15,398 nt of DNA, from the NCBI GenBank assembly GCA_003171235.1, contig PMYM01000063.1, positions 889-16,286 of the forward strand, in the 5' to 3' direction. This DNA is from Phycisphaerales bacterium. GTDB taxonomy: Bacteria; Planctomycetota; Phycisphaerae; SM23-33. The notes below the pieces were generated by a model. It saw only the letters and a program-made list of their open reading frames with translations. It did not search any database and was not told where the DNA came from. Shown here in pieces: positions 1 to 6,648 of this stretch. The stretch's first letter is position 1. Each line of letters starts with the position of its first letter. The position numbers and the translations under genes were made by a program.

Positions 1-31
1 TCACGCGAAAAAAAGCGTGACCACGCCACCC
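1..31 (+). repeat. REP-like hairpin (motif A), truncated at the window edge
   Basis: Partial copy of the palindromic element seen in full at 77-112. Stem TCACGC (1-6) pairs with GCGTGA (15-20) around the 8-nt purine loop GAAAAAAA, and the CCACCC tail is at 26-31. The outer 5' stem bases lie outside the window. Confidence 0.75.
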
Positions 32-60
32 GGCGAAGAAGACGCCCGTGTCATATCGCC

Positions 61-112
61 CCCAGGAGAGATAGAACATGGTCACGCGAAAGGAAGCGTG
101 ACCATGCCACCC
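61..112 (+). repeat. REP-like hairpin (motif A) with linker
   Basis: A perfect 11-bp stem, CATGGTCACGC (77-87) with GCGTGACCATG (96-106), encloses the 8-nt loop GAAAGGAA and is followed by CCACCC (107-112). The preceding CCCCAGGAGAGATAGAA matches the linker found between motifs A and B in the complete copies. No motif B is recognisable here. The fixed stem and loop lengths across six copies argue for one family. Confidence 0.85.
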
Positions 113-373
113 GACGATATTGTTGTGGAGCCCCAAACAGACGCCCAGAGGCTCCTGGTGCTCCTGGGGGATAAACAATCGGCAATCGAACATCGAAATT
201 CCAACAAACCGAGTCTGCCACTTAAGCAGTACACCAGGCCGACGCCTGCGATTAATGGCAGGGTCAGGAAGCGATATTGCCAGGACGCTTTTCATAAACG
301 CCGCTGTTACTGAGTGTTACGTATTTGGCATTGCACTTGCATCATACGTGGCTGGCGGTATTGCAGGTATGAC
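113..373. other. Non-coding stretch before the receiver gene
   Basis: No convincing gene was found. It holds a short degenerate heptad run at 176-203 (CAATCGG, CAATCGA, ACATCGA, then a decayed unit) and a GCTCCTGGTGCTCCTGG stretch near 150-167 resembling the array at 14014-14151. Reading frames here have no family signature and run through the repeats. The promoter of the following gene should lie here, but no convincing -35/-10 pair was recognised. Confidence 0.5.
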
Positions 374-796
374 ATGGTCGTTAACAGGCCCGAAATGTTG
401 CGTCGCAGCCGGTTTGAGCTAGTAATCACCGGCGAAGCCAGGAATTACGCGCAGTTTCTGGAGCGGCTGGTCGGACCTGACCTATTGTTACTCAAGCCGG
501 TCGGCACGGAAGAGCAGGTCCTCAACCTGGTGCAGTCGGGCCAGCCCGACGCGGTGGTGCTGGACGAAGCGGCCATGCGGATTGACGCCCTGCGGGTCTT
601 GCGCATGATCCGCCGCGTCAATCAGACCATGCTGGTGCTGGTGCTGGCGCAGCGGGCCAACGAGCGCAGGCTGGCGGAGGCGCTGGACCTGGCGGCCTTT
701 TCCGTGGTGCTCAAGCCTTTGCACCTGGAAGAGCTGCTCAACCAGCTTTATCGCATGATGCTGCGGATGGAAAACGAACTGCGGCAAGGGCCGTAG
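374..796 (+). CDS. Divergent response-regulator receiver-domain protein
   Basis: 140 residues from ATG 374; a GTG 20 codons upstream (314) is in frame, but the segment it adds does not resemble receiver sequence. The product is a single CheY-like alpha/beta domain with no output domain. The putative phospho-acceptor is Asp64 (AVVLDE) at the end of strand 3, and the conserved Lys-Pro pair is at 114-115 (VVLKPL). The usual acidic pair after strand 1 is absent: LVITGEARN stands where family members read VDDD or similar. The Thr/Ser switch after strand 4 is replaced (LVLAQRA). Phosphorylation is therefore uncertain and this may be a pseudo-receiver. No histidine kinase lies in the window. The fold call is fairly secure; the role is unknown. 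Confidence 0.75.
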   Translation: MVVNRPEMLRRSRFELVITGEARNYAQFLERLVGPDLLLLKPVGTEEQVLNLVQSGQPDAVVLDEAAMRIDALRVLRMIRRVNQTMLVLVLAQRANERRLAEALDLAAFSVVLKPLHLEELLNQLYRMMLRMENELRQGP

Positions 797-804
797 GAAA
801 GAAT

Positions 805-834
805 TCAACGCAGAGGACGCAGAGGAACGCAGAG
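805..834 (+). repeat. Left arm of a long inverted repeat (CGCAGAGG-type)
   Basis: The ACGCAGAGG-type array starts 8 nt after the receiver gene stop. It matches the reverse complement of 1051-1080 at 28 of 30 positions, counted by eye. A related single array sits at 11694-11730, and a more complex paired version at 14666-14859. Confidence 0.85.
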
Positions 835-1050
835 GAAAGACAAGAGAAGCAAAGAGAAGATTAGGAAGAGAAGGAAGTCATAGTTATAGGAAAGAAAGAG
901 GACGCGGAGAACGCAGAGATATCGAGAGACGCAAGGAATAGAAGCAACGAGAATAGGAATAGTTAAAGGACATGTTCATAGAACCAGCGAAGACGCAAAG
1001 GATGTGGAGGGCGCAAAGAAAGAAGCTTCTCAAGCACCTTTCTTGCAGTC
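835..1050. other. Purine-rich non-coding spacer between inverted-repeat arms
   Basis: About 216 nt of strongly purine-biased plus strand (GAAAG, AAGAGAAG and GGAAGAG tracts) with no supported gene. It separates the two inverted arms upstream of groES. The groES promoter may lie here or just downstream, but no CIRCE operator or clear -35/-10 pair was seen. Confidence 0.6.
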
Positions 1051-1080
1051 CTCCGCGTTCCTCTGCGTCCTCTGCGTTAA
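1051..1080 (-). repeat. Right arm of the inverted repeat upstream of groES
   Basis: Its reverse complement matches 805-834 at 28/30. It ends 54 nt before the groES start and is followed by a pyrimidine-rich stretch with TTCTTGT repeats. If transcription starts upstream of 805, the leader could fold into a very large stem-loop. Confidence 0.85.
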
Positions 1081-1134
1081 GAGTTCTTGTCTTGTTCTTG
1101 TTTTGTCTTTTTCCCTGAAAGGAGCGAAACAGAA

Positions 1135-1455
1135 ATGTCCAAGGTCAAGGGTGCCCACAGCGGCACGATGAAGGTTCGCCCGCTGGGCGAGAAGGTGCTG
1201 ATCAAGCGTTTGGAAGCCGAAGAGAAGACTCGCGGCGGCATCGTGCTGCCCGACGCCGCCAAGGAAAAGCCTCAGAAGGGCACGGTCATGGCCGTGGGCG
1301 ACGGCAAGCAGTTGGAAGACGGCGGCCGGGCGGCCTTCCAGGTCAAGGTGGGCGACAAGGTGCTGTTCGGCTCCTACGCCGGCACCGAGATCAAGGTCGA
1401 GGGCGTGGAATACGTCCTGATGGACGAGAGCGACATACTGGCCATTTTGGACTAG
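1135..1455 (+). CDS. groES: Co-chaperonin GroES (Cpn10)
   Basis: 106 residues. GroES forms the heptameric lid of the cytoplasmic chaperonin cage and works with the GroEL encoded next. Family hallmarks are KVRPLGEKVLIKR near residues 13-25, the mobile-loop segment EEKTRGGIVLP at about 29-39, GTVMAVGDG at about 49-57, and the C-terminal VLMDESDILAILD. ATG 1135 is chosen because GAAAGGAGCG lies about 7 nt upstream. This leaves an 11-residue extension (MSKVKGAHSGT) before the internal Met-Lys-Val where most GroES proteins begin, so initiation at 1168 is a weaker alternative. The stop codon overlaps a heptad array, and groEL starts 99 nt downstream, consistent with a groESL operon. No CIRCE element was seen. 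Confidence 0.97.
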   Translation: MSKVKGAHSGTMKVRPLGEKVLIKRLEAEEKTRGGIVLPDAAKEKPQKGTVMAVGDGKQLEDGGRAAFQVKVGDKVLFGSYAGTEIKVEGVEYVLMDESDILAILD

Positions 1456-1481
1456 TGCGGAGTGCGGAGTGCGAAGTGCGG
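1454..1481 (+). repeat. Heptad tandem repeat (AGTGCGG)x4 on the groES stop codon
   Basis: Four 7-bp units (AGTGCGG, AGTGCGG, AGTGCGA, AGTGCGG) begin at the second base of the groES TAG stop. They fill the first part of the groES-groEL spacer. Confidence 0.85.
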
Positions 1482-1494
1482 AGAATGATGATGC

Positions 1495-1518
1495 CGCCCT
1501 CAAGCGACGCTTGGGGCG
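1495..1518 (+). promoter_or_regulatory. Hairpin in the groES-groEL spacer
   Basis: CGCCC plus CAAGC (1495-1505, T1500 bulged) pairs with GCTTG plus GGGCG (1509-1518) around a 3-nt loop, giving about 10 bp. It lies 23 nt before the groEL Shine-Dalgarno and has no T-run, so an RNA-processing or stability element is more likely than a terminator. The function is inferred. Confidence 0.5.
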
Positions 1519-1554
1519 TCTAGAGATGAACATAAAACCTAGGAGCTATTAGCG

Positions 1555-3192
1555 ATGGCAAAAAAGATGATCCTGTTTGACATGGAGGCCCGCGAGGCCA
1601 TTCGGCGCGGCGTAAAGCAACTGGCCCGGGCGGTCAAGGTCACCTTGGGCCCGACCGGCAGGGTGGTGGTGCTGGAGAAGTCCTTCGGCTCTCCCACCGT
1701 GACCAAGGACGGCGTGACCGTGGCCAAGGAAATCGAGCTGGAAGACCCCAACGAGAACATGGGCGCCCAGATGGTCAAGGAGGTGGCCAGCAAGACCTCC
1801 AACGTCGCCGGCGACGGCACCACCACCGCCACCATCTATGCCGAGGCCATTTATGACGAGGGCCTCAAGAACGTGGCCGCCGGGGCCAGCGCCATGGCCA
1901 TCAAGCGCGGCATCGACAAGGCCGTTGTGGCCATCGTGGACGAGCTCAAGCGCATGAGCAAGCCCGTCAAGAGCTCCAAGGAAGTGGCCCAGGTGGGCAT
2001 GTGCGCCGCCAACCAGGACGTGGAGATCGGCGACATGATCGCCGAGGCCATGGACAAGGTGGGCAAGGACGGCGTCATCACCGTCGAGGAAGGCAAGGGC
2101 CTGGACACGGCGGTGGAGCTGCTCGAAGGCATGCAGTTCGACAAGGGCTACATCAGCCCGCACTTCGCCAACAAGCCCGAGACCATGGAATGCGTGCTGG
2201 AGGATCCGCTGATCCTGGTGCACGAGAAGAAGATCACGACCATCAAGGACTTGGTGGGGCTCTTGGAAAAGATCGCCCAGTCGGGCAAGCCGCTGCTGAT
2301 CATCGCCGAGGACGTGGAGGGCGAGGCCCTGGCCACGCTGGTGGTCAACAAGCTGCGCGGCACGCTGCAGTGCTGCGCGGTCAAGGCCCCGGGCTTCGGC
2401 GACCGGCGCAAGGACATGCTGCGCGACGTGGCCGTTCTGACCGGCGGCAAGGCCCTCATGGAGGACATGGGCGTCAGCCTGGAGTCCATCCAGATGGGCG
2501 ATTTGGGCTCGGCCAAGCGCGTCCGCATCGACAAGGAGAACACCACCATCATCGAGGGTGTAGGCAAGACGGCCGACGTCAAGGGCCGCATCGAGCAGAT
2601 CAAGAAGGAGATCGAGGCCACCACCAGCGATTATGACCGCGAGAAGCTGGAGGAGCGGCTGGCCAAGCTCTCCGGCGGCGTGGCCCAGATCAACGTCGGC
2701 GCCGCCACCGAGGTGGAGATGAAGGAAAAGAAGGCCCGCGTCGAGGACGCCCTGCACGCCTGCCGGGCGGCCGTCGAGGAAGGCATCCTGCCCGGCGGCG
2801 GCGTGGCCGTGCTGCGGGCGCGCCGGGCGCTGAGCAAGCTGGAAGGCCAGCTCACCAACGCCGACGAGAAGACCGGCGTGGACATCATCCGCCGGGCGCT
2901 GGTCCAACCCATCCGCATGATCGCCACCAACAGCGGGCTGGACGGCTCGATCGTCTCGGCCAAGGTGGAAGAGTCCAAGGAAGTCAACTTCGGCTACAAC
3001 GCTCTCACCGGCCAGTATGGCGACATGATCAAGGACGGCGTGATCGTTCCCACCAAGGTCGAACGCACCGCCCTGCAGAACGCCGCCAGCGTGGCCGGCC
3101 TGCTGCTGACCACCGACGCGGTGGTCTCGGAGATCCCCGAGAAGAAAAAGTCCGCCATGCCACCCGGCGGCGGCATGGAAGACATGTACTAA
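1555..3192 (+). CDS. groEL: Chaperonin GroEL (Cpn60)
   Basis: 545 residues, near the family's usual length. GroEL is the ATP-driven double-ring chaperonin and partner of the GroES encoded upstream. The ATP-site motifs are all present at canonical positions: LGPTGR (31-36), KDGVTVAKEI with Asp52, AGDGTTTAT with Asp87, Asp398 in RVEDALHACR, and PGGG at 413-416. Shine-Dalgarno AGGAG (1541-1545) lies 9 nt before the ATG. The C-terminus reads MPPGGGMEDMY instead of the multiple Gly-Gly-Met repeats of E. coli, so the tail inside the ring cavity is shortened. Planctomycetes often carry more than one GroEL; this copy has all catalytic residues and its own groES, so it is probably the main one. Confidence 0.99.
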   Translation: MAKKMILFDMEAREAIRRGVKQLARAVKVTLGPTGRVVVLEKSFGSPTVTKDGVTVAKEIELEDPNENMGAQMVKEVASKTSNVAGDGTTTATIYAEAIYDEGLKNVAAGASAMAIKRGIDKAVVAIVDELKRMSKPVKSSKEVAQVGMCAANQDVEIGDMIAEAMDKVGKDGVITVEEGKGLDTAVELLEGMQFDKGYISPHFANKPETMECVLEDPLILVHEKKITTIKDLVGLLEKIAQSGKPLLIIAEDVEGEALATLVVNKLRGTLQCCAVKAPGFGDRRKDMLRDVAVLTGGKALMEDMGVSLESIQMGDLGSAKRVRIDKENTTIIEGVGKTADVKGRIEQIKKEIEATTSDYDREKLEERLAKLSGGVAQINVGAATEVEMKEKKARVEDALHACRAAVEEGILPGGGVAVLRARRALSKLEGQLTNADEKTGVDIIRRALVQPIRMIATNSGLDGSIVSAKVEESKEVNFGYNALTGQYGDMIKDGVIVPTKVERTALQNAASVAGLLLTTDAVVSEIPEKKKSAMPPGGGMEDMY

Positions 3193-3222
3193 AGCTGAAA
3201 GCTAAAAGCTGAAAGCTGAAAG
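3191..3222 (+). repeat. Heptad tandem repeat (AAAGCTG)x4 on the groEL stop codon
   Basis: Units AAAGCTG, AAAGCTA, AAAGCTG, AAAGCTG plus AAAG start at the second base of the groEL TAA stop. This is the same placement as the unrelated heptad array on the groES stop. Confidence 0.85.
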
Positions 3223-3250
3223 AAACAGAAGGCAGAATGTTCAAATTCGT

Positions 3251-3283
3251 CGGCGGCTGCGGTCCAATCGGGCCGGGCCGCCG
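3251..3283 (+). terminator. Possible groEL terminator hairpin
   Basis: CGGCGGC (3251-3257) pairs with GCCGCCG (3277-3283), and GGTCC (3261-3265) with GGGCC (3270-3274, one G-U pair) around loop AATC. Only a weak T-rich sequence (ATTCTTT) follows, so intrinsic termination is plausible but unproven. It lies between groEL and the candidate promoter of the HU-like gene. Confidence 0.4.
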
Positions 3284-3299
3284 GCGGCATTCTTTGGGC

Positions 3300-3328
3300 T
3301 TGACCCGCCCGCCCGGCCGGTCTAGTTT
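3300..3328 (+). promoter_or_regulatory. Candidate sigma-70-type promoter for the HU-like gene
   Basis: -35 TTGACC (3300-3305), 17-bp spacer, -10 TAGTTT (3323-3328). The -35 is good and the -10 poor, but spacing is ideal and the -10 begins TAG, like two other candidates in this window. It lies about 70 nt before the gene start. Confidence 0.45.
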
Positions 3329-3397
3329 GTCTCCCATCCGGCGGGCGCGGGCGGCGGCTTTCACGGCCAAGGCGCTCGAGCTGAGCAGGAGGCTGGT

Positions 3398-3703
3398 GTG
3401 ACCAAGAAGGACCTTGTGCGGCGGATCGCCGCCGAGCTGAATATCGACCAGGTGTTGACCCAGCGGATCGTGCAGATGACCCTGGAGGGCATCCTGCAAA
3501 GCGTCCGCCACAGCGGCCGCATCGAGCTGCGCAACTTCGGCGTCTTTGAGATCAAGACGCGGGCTGCGCGCAAGGCCCGCAATCCCAAGACCAACCAGGA
3601 AGTGGCCGTGCCGCCCAAGAAGGTGCTGGTTTTCCAGCCGGGCAAGAATGTGGCGCTCCAGATGCGCGATTCCGGCAAGCCCGCGCCCCCGCCGCCGGGG
3701 TGA
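3398..3703 (+). CDS. HU/IHF-family nucleoid DNA-binding protein
   Basis: 101 residues from a GTG start supported by AGGAGG (3387-3392) at 5-nt spacing. These small proteins dimerise and bend DNA by inserting a proline at the tip of each beta arm. Visible features are the N-terminal helices (KKDLVRRIAAELNI, residues 3-16), the core GRIELRNFGVFEIKTR (40-55), the arm RKARNPKT with Pro63 at the intercalating position, and the return strand ending VLVFQPGKNV (76-85). A proline-rich tail (KPAPPPPG) extends slightly beyond a typical HU. HU and IHF subunits cannot be told apart from sequence alone, so no symbol is given. It appears to be transcribed from its own promoter downstream of groEL. Confidence 0.95.
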   Translation: MTKKDLVRRIAAELNIDQVLTQRIVQMTLEGILQSVRHSGRIELRNFGVFEIKTRAARKARNPKTNQEVAVPPKKVLVFQPGKNVALQMRDSGKPAPPPPG

Positions 3704-3812
3704 GCCCTGACGGGGATCCGTGGGCTGGCCTGGAGGCGGTTTGCCCTGCCGGGTTCTGCGGGGACAGCCGATGGCGGCCCGCACGCCTCGCGAAATTCCA
3801 CGTGTATTTCCG

Positions 3813-3841
3813 TTGACACTGCCCGGGGCTCTCAATAGCAT
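3813..3841 (+). promoter_or_regulatory. Strong candidate promoter for the small lipoprotein gene
   Basis: -35 TTGACA (3813-3818) is a perfect consensus, the spacer is 17 bp, and -10 TAGCAT (3836-3841) matches 4 of 6. The predicted start near 3848 gives a leader of about 50 nt before ATG 3899. It is the best promoter match in the window. Confidence 0.65.
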
Positions 3842-3898
3842 GACCGTGCAATCGGCAGGTGAGCAGCCGGAAGCAGGCTTACACGAAAGGTTGGCTCC

Positions 3899-4135
3899 AT
3901 GAGAAAGTTTATCATCCTTACGGTGCTGTGTTTAGCCGCCATACTGACCGGGTGCAACGGCGCGGCCGACTCGGGATGCGGCAACGGCGTGGTCAACTCC
4001 TACAGCGACCGGCAGCGCATGTACAATCACAACCTTGGCTACATGCGCCGCGAGTTCGTCGACGATTGGGATACCTTATGGCTGGCTGACCGCCCCAGCT
4101 ACCTGAGCTACTGGTACTTCCGCGACTTTGAATAA
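3899..4135 (+). CDS. Small predicted lipoprotein, function unknown
   Basis: 78 residues. The N-terminus is a type II signal peptide: MRK, a hydrophobic run FIILTVLCLAAIL, then lipobox LTGC with Cys19 as the lipidation site. The mature protein would have about 60 residues. It starts with a Gly/Asn-rich linker with one further Cys (Cys27), followed by a distinctive aromatic and acidic segment (DDWDTLWLADRPSYLSYW at 55-72, then YFRDFE). Shine-Dalgarno GAAAGG lies 8 nt upstream, and a near-consensus promoter precedes it, so strong expression is likely. I do not recognise the family. The gene is monocistronic, ending at a strong hairpin terminator shared with convergent dapF. An envelope location is inferred from the lipobox. 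Confidence 0.85.
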   Translation: MRKFIILTVLCLAAILTGCNGAADSGCGNGVVNSYSDRQRMYNHNLGYMRREFVDDWDTLWLADRPSYLSYWYFRDFE

Positions 4136-4185
4136 ACCGCCCGGCGCCCGCTGCTCGGCGCCGCAGGCGAATGTGTCGCAAAATA

Positions 4186-4214
4186 AAAGCCTGGCCCCTC
4201 AAGGGCCAGGCTTT
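4186..4214 (-). terminator. Bidirectional intrinsic terminator (dapF / lipoprotein)
   Basis: A perfect 12-bp stem, AAAGCCTGGCCC with GGGCCAGGCTTT, has a 5-nt loop CTCAA. Read on the minus strand it is followed by a T-rich tail (CTTTTATTTTGCG), so it fits termination of dapF best. On the plus strand it also sits 50 nt after the lipoprotein stop. It lies between two convergent genes. Confidence 0.9.
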
Positions 4215-4296
4215 AATGCGCGCACAGTCGATCGACGTCAGGAATCCTTGCGGCCTCGGACGGCATTTCCACCACCAGGACGCCGCAGAGGGGTTT

Positions 4297-5133
4297 CTAT
4301 TCGGGGAAATCTCCCGAGAAGACTTCGACCGCCGGGCCGGTCATGTAGACGTGGTTGTCGGCCTGGCGCCATTCCAGTTGCAGCTCGCCCCCGCTCAGGC
4401 GGGCCATGATCCTGCGGTCGCTCCGCCCGGTCAGCACCCCGGCGACGCACACGCCGCAGGCCCCCGTGCCGCAGGCCAGGGTCACGCCGCTGCCTCGCTC
4501 CCAGGTGCGCATGCTCACCTGGCCGGGCGAGAGCACCTGGGCGAAGTGCACGTTGGCCCGCCTGGGAAACAGCGGGTGGTTTTCGATAACGGGACCCAGC
4601 CGCTCCAGGTCCACCGCCGCGACGTCGTCCACGTAAATGACCGCGTGCGGATTGCCCATGGAGACGGCCGTGACCTTGAAGGGCTGGTTATCCACCTTCA
4701 CCAGGGCATCGACCATGCGGTCGCCGTGGAAGTCCACGGGTATGCGGGCGGGTTCCAGTATGGGCTGGCCCATGTCCACGGTGGCGGCGGCGACCTTTCC
4801 CGCGGCGTCCAGGTGAAGTTGGATGGTCAGCACGCCGTTGCCGGTCTGGACGCGCATGGGGTTCTGCCGGGCCAGGCCGTGGTCGTAGGCGTACTTGGCC
4901 AGGCAGCGGATGCCGTTGCCGCACATCTCCGACTCGCTGCCGTCGGCGTTGAACATGCGCATGCGGACGTCGGCCTGGTCGGAGGGCAGGATGAGGATCA
5001 GCCCGTCGCCGCCGATGCCGAAGTGGCGGTCGGAGACCCTGCGGGCCAGGCCCTCCGGGTCGGCCACCTGCTGGGCAAAACCATCCACGCAAATATAATC
5101 GTTGCCGATGCCGTGCATCTTCGTGAAGCGCAT
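4297..5133 (-). CDS. dapF: Diaminopimelate epimerase DapF
   Basis: 278 residues, the usual family length. The cofactor-independent cytoplasmic enzyme converts LL- to meso-diaminopimelate, the precursor of lysine and of the peptidoglycan cross-link. The two catalytic cysteines are Cys71 in EMCGNGIRC and Cys221 in ACGTGACG. Other signatures are MHGIGNDY (6-13), GIGGDG (39-44), FNADGSE (61-67), MGNPH (159-163) and WERGSG (211-216). The start has GGGAG 9 nt upstream, although those bases can pair with CTCCC next to the ATG in a short 5-bp hairpin that might dampen initiation. It is divergent from the Nramp-like gene; no other lysine-pathway gene is visible. Confidence 0.98.
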   Translation of the reverse strand: MRFTKMHGIGNDYICVDGFAQQVADPEGLARRVSDRHFGIGGDGLILILPSDQADVRMRMFNADGSESEMCGNGIRCLAKYAYDHGLARQNPMRVQTGNGVLTIQLHLDAAGKVAAATVDMGQPILEPARIPVDFHGDRMVDALVKVDNQPFKVTAVSMGNPHAVIYVDDVAAVDLERLGPVIENHPLFPRRANVHFAQVLSPGQVSMRTWERGSGVTLACGTGACGVCVAGVLTGRSDRRIMARLSGGELQLEWRQADNHVYMTGPAVEVFSGDFPE

Positions 5134-5271
5134 GGGAGCAATCTCCCGCCGGGGCGAAAAAAAATACGGTTCGGGCGACTTTCCGGCTGATTATTCGCCC
5201 GAGCGTTGTATCTTAAGCCTCTATATACCCGCACGCCCTGTGTTAATCAACCAGAACGGCCCGAGACGCCC

Positions 5272-6636
5272 ATGTACTGGATCAGCAAGACAATCCATAG
5301 GCTGGGGCGGATGCAGCACCGCACAGGCATCCTGCTGGCGGTGTTGGGCCCGGGCATAATCACTATGGTGGCCGACAACGACGCCGGCGGCATCTCCACC
5401 TACGCCCAGACCGGGGCCAAGACCGGCTTTGGCCTGCTGTGGATATTCATCATCCTGGTGCCGATGGCCTACTACGTGCAGGAGATGACGGTGCGGCTGG
5501 GGGCGGTGACCAAGCGCGGGCACGCCGAGGCCATCTTCGAGGGTTTCGGCCCGTTCTGGGGGTGGTTCTCGATCTTCGACCTGGCCCTGATCAACTGGCT
5601 GACGCTGGTGACCGAGTACATCGGCATGACGCAGGCCATGGCGATGTTCGGCATCCCGGCCTGGATTACTTTCCTCGGCGTGACGGCCCTGCTCATGAGC
5701 ATTGTCCTCTCGGGGCGGTACTGGACGTTTGAAAAGATCACGCTGTTTTTCTGCCTGTTCAACTTGGTTTACATTCCGGCGGCCATCTGGGCCATGCAAA
5801 CCGGCAACGTCGTGAAAGGTTGGCCGGCGGTGGCGGAGGGCTTCTACAATCCGCGGCTGGCCATGGCGGGAGGCTTCACCGGGGCGGCCCTGATCACCCT
5901 GATAATGGCCAACATCGGCACCACCATCACCCCCTGGCAGATATTCTTCCAGCAGTCGGCGGTGGTGGACAAGGGCATGGACATCAAGGACGTGAAATTC
6001 GGCAAGATGGATACTTTTGCCGGCGCCCTGCTGACCTGCCTGGTGGCGGCCTTCATAGTCATCGCCACGGCCGCGGCATTCTACTATAACCACGACACCT
6101 CCAGCGGGGCATGGAAGGGCGTGGACGAAAGCTTCACAAGTTGGCGGGACATCGATTCGGCCGCCAAGGCCGCCGAAGCCATGCCCAAGGTTATGCCCCA
6201 GCACGGTTGGGGGCAGTGGGCCAGGCTGCTTTTTGCCATTGGCCTGTTCGACGCCGGGCTGCTGGGGGCGCTGTGCATCTCGCTGTCCACCTCTTGGGCC
6301 TTGGGCGAGGTGTTCGGCTGGGCCCACTCGCTCAACCGTTCGGTGCGCGAGGCGCCCTGGTTCTACGTCGCCTATCTGCTGATGCTGGGTTCGGCCGGGG
6401 CGGTTTCCCTGGTCTCCTCCATCCCGATGCAAAACGCCATCACCATCTTCGTCCAGGTGGTGGCGGTGACGCTGCTGCCGGCGGCTTTGATTTTCCTGAT
6501 TCTCATCCTCAACGACAAGCAGGTCATGGGCGAGCATGTTAATACCCGCTGGCAGAACCTGGTCAACTGGGCTATTGTCATCTTCGTAATAGCGATGTCG
6601 TCGGCTTATGGAGTGAGCGTGCTGCTGGGCGGATAA
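5272..6636 (+). CDS. Nramp-like divalent metal transporter, atypical metal site
   Basis: 454 residues from ATG 5272; an in-frame TTG at 5206 is less likely. The product is a polytopic inner-membrane protein with about 11 hydrophobic segments and the Nramp/LeuT-fold layout. The canonical TM1 motif Asp-Pro-Gly-Asn is replaced by Asp37-Ala-Gly-Gly (VADNDAGGIST, 34-44). The TM6 Met-Pro-His motif is replaced by Thr220-Pro-Trp-Gln (TTITPWQIFFQQSAVVDKG, 217-235). The TM1 Asp is retained, but the TM1 Asn and TM6 Met ligands are lost. In known Nramps the Met favours Mn/Fe over Mg/Ca. Its neighbour carries MgtE_N and CBS domains 12 nt downstream, which suggests Mg2+ or another hard cation as substrate. 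Family call is strong; substrate is inferred. Confidence 0.9.
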   Translation: MYWISKTIHRLGRMQHRTGILLAVLGPGIITMVADNDAGGISTYAQTGAKTGFGLLWIFIILVPMAYYVQEMTVRLGAVTKRGHAEAIFEGFGPFWGWFSIFDLALINWLTLVTEYIGMTQAMAMFGIPAWITFLGVTALLMSIVLSGRYWTFEKITLFFCLFNLVYIPAAIWAMQTGNVVKGWPAVAEGFYNPRLAMAGGFTGAALITLIMANIGTTITPWQIFFQQSAVVDKGMDIKDVKFGKMDTFAGALLTCLVAAFIVIATAAAFYYNHDTSSGAWKGVDESFTSWRDIDSAAKAAEAMPKVMPQHGWGQWARLLFAIGLFDAGLLGALCISLSTSWALGEVFGWAHSLNRSVREAPWFYVAYLLMLGSAGAVSLVSSIPMQNAITIFVQVVAVTLLPAALIFLILILNDKQVMGEHVNTRWQNLVNWAIVIFVIAMSSAYGVSVLLGG

Positions 6637-6648
6637 AGGGATCGGACC

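Noticed and set aside
797..1134. CIRCE/HrcA operator upstream of groES
   Set aside because: No TTAGCACTC-N9-GAGTGCTAA-like sequence was found on reading the region.
1549..2907. Long minus-strand frame opposite groEL
   Set aside because: It mirrors groEL codon positions in a GC-rich gene, has a low-complexity Ala/Leu/Gly/His composition, and resembles no family.
4171..5190. Plus-strand frame of 339 codons opposite dapF
   Set aside because: It is antisense to a fully conserved dapF and crosses its terminator; the composition is typical of a GC-rich shadow.
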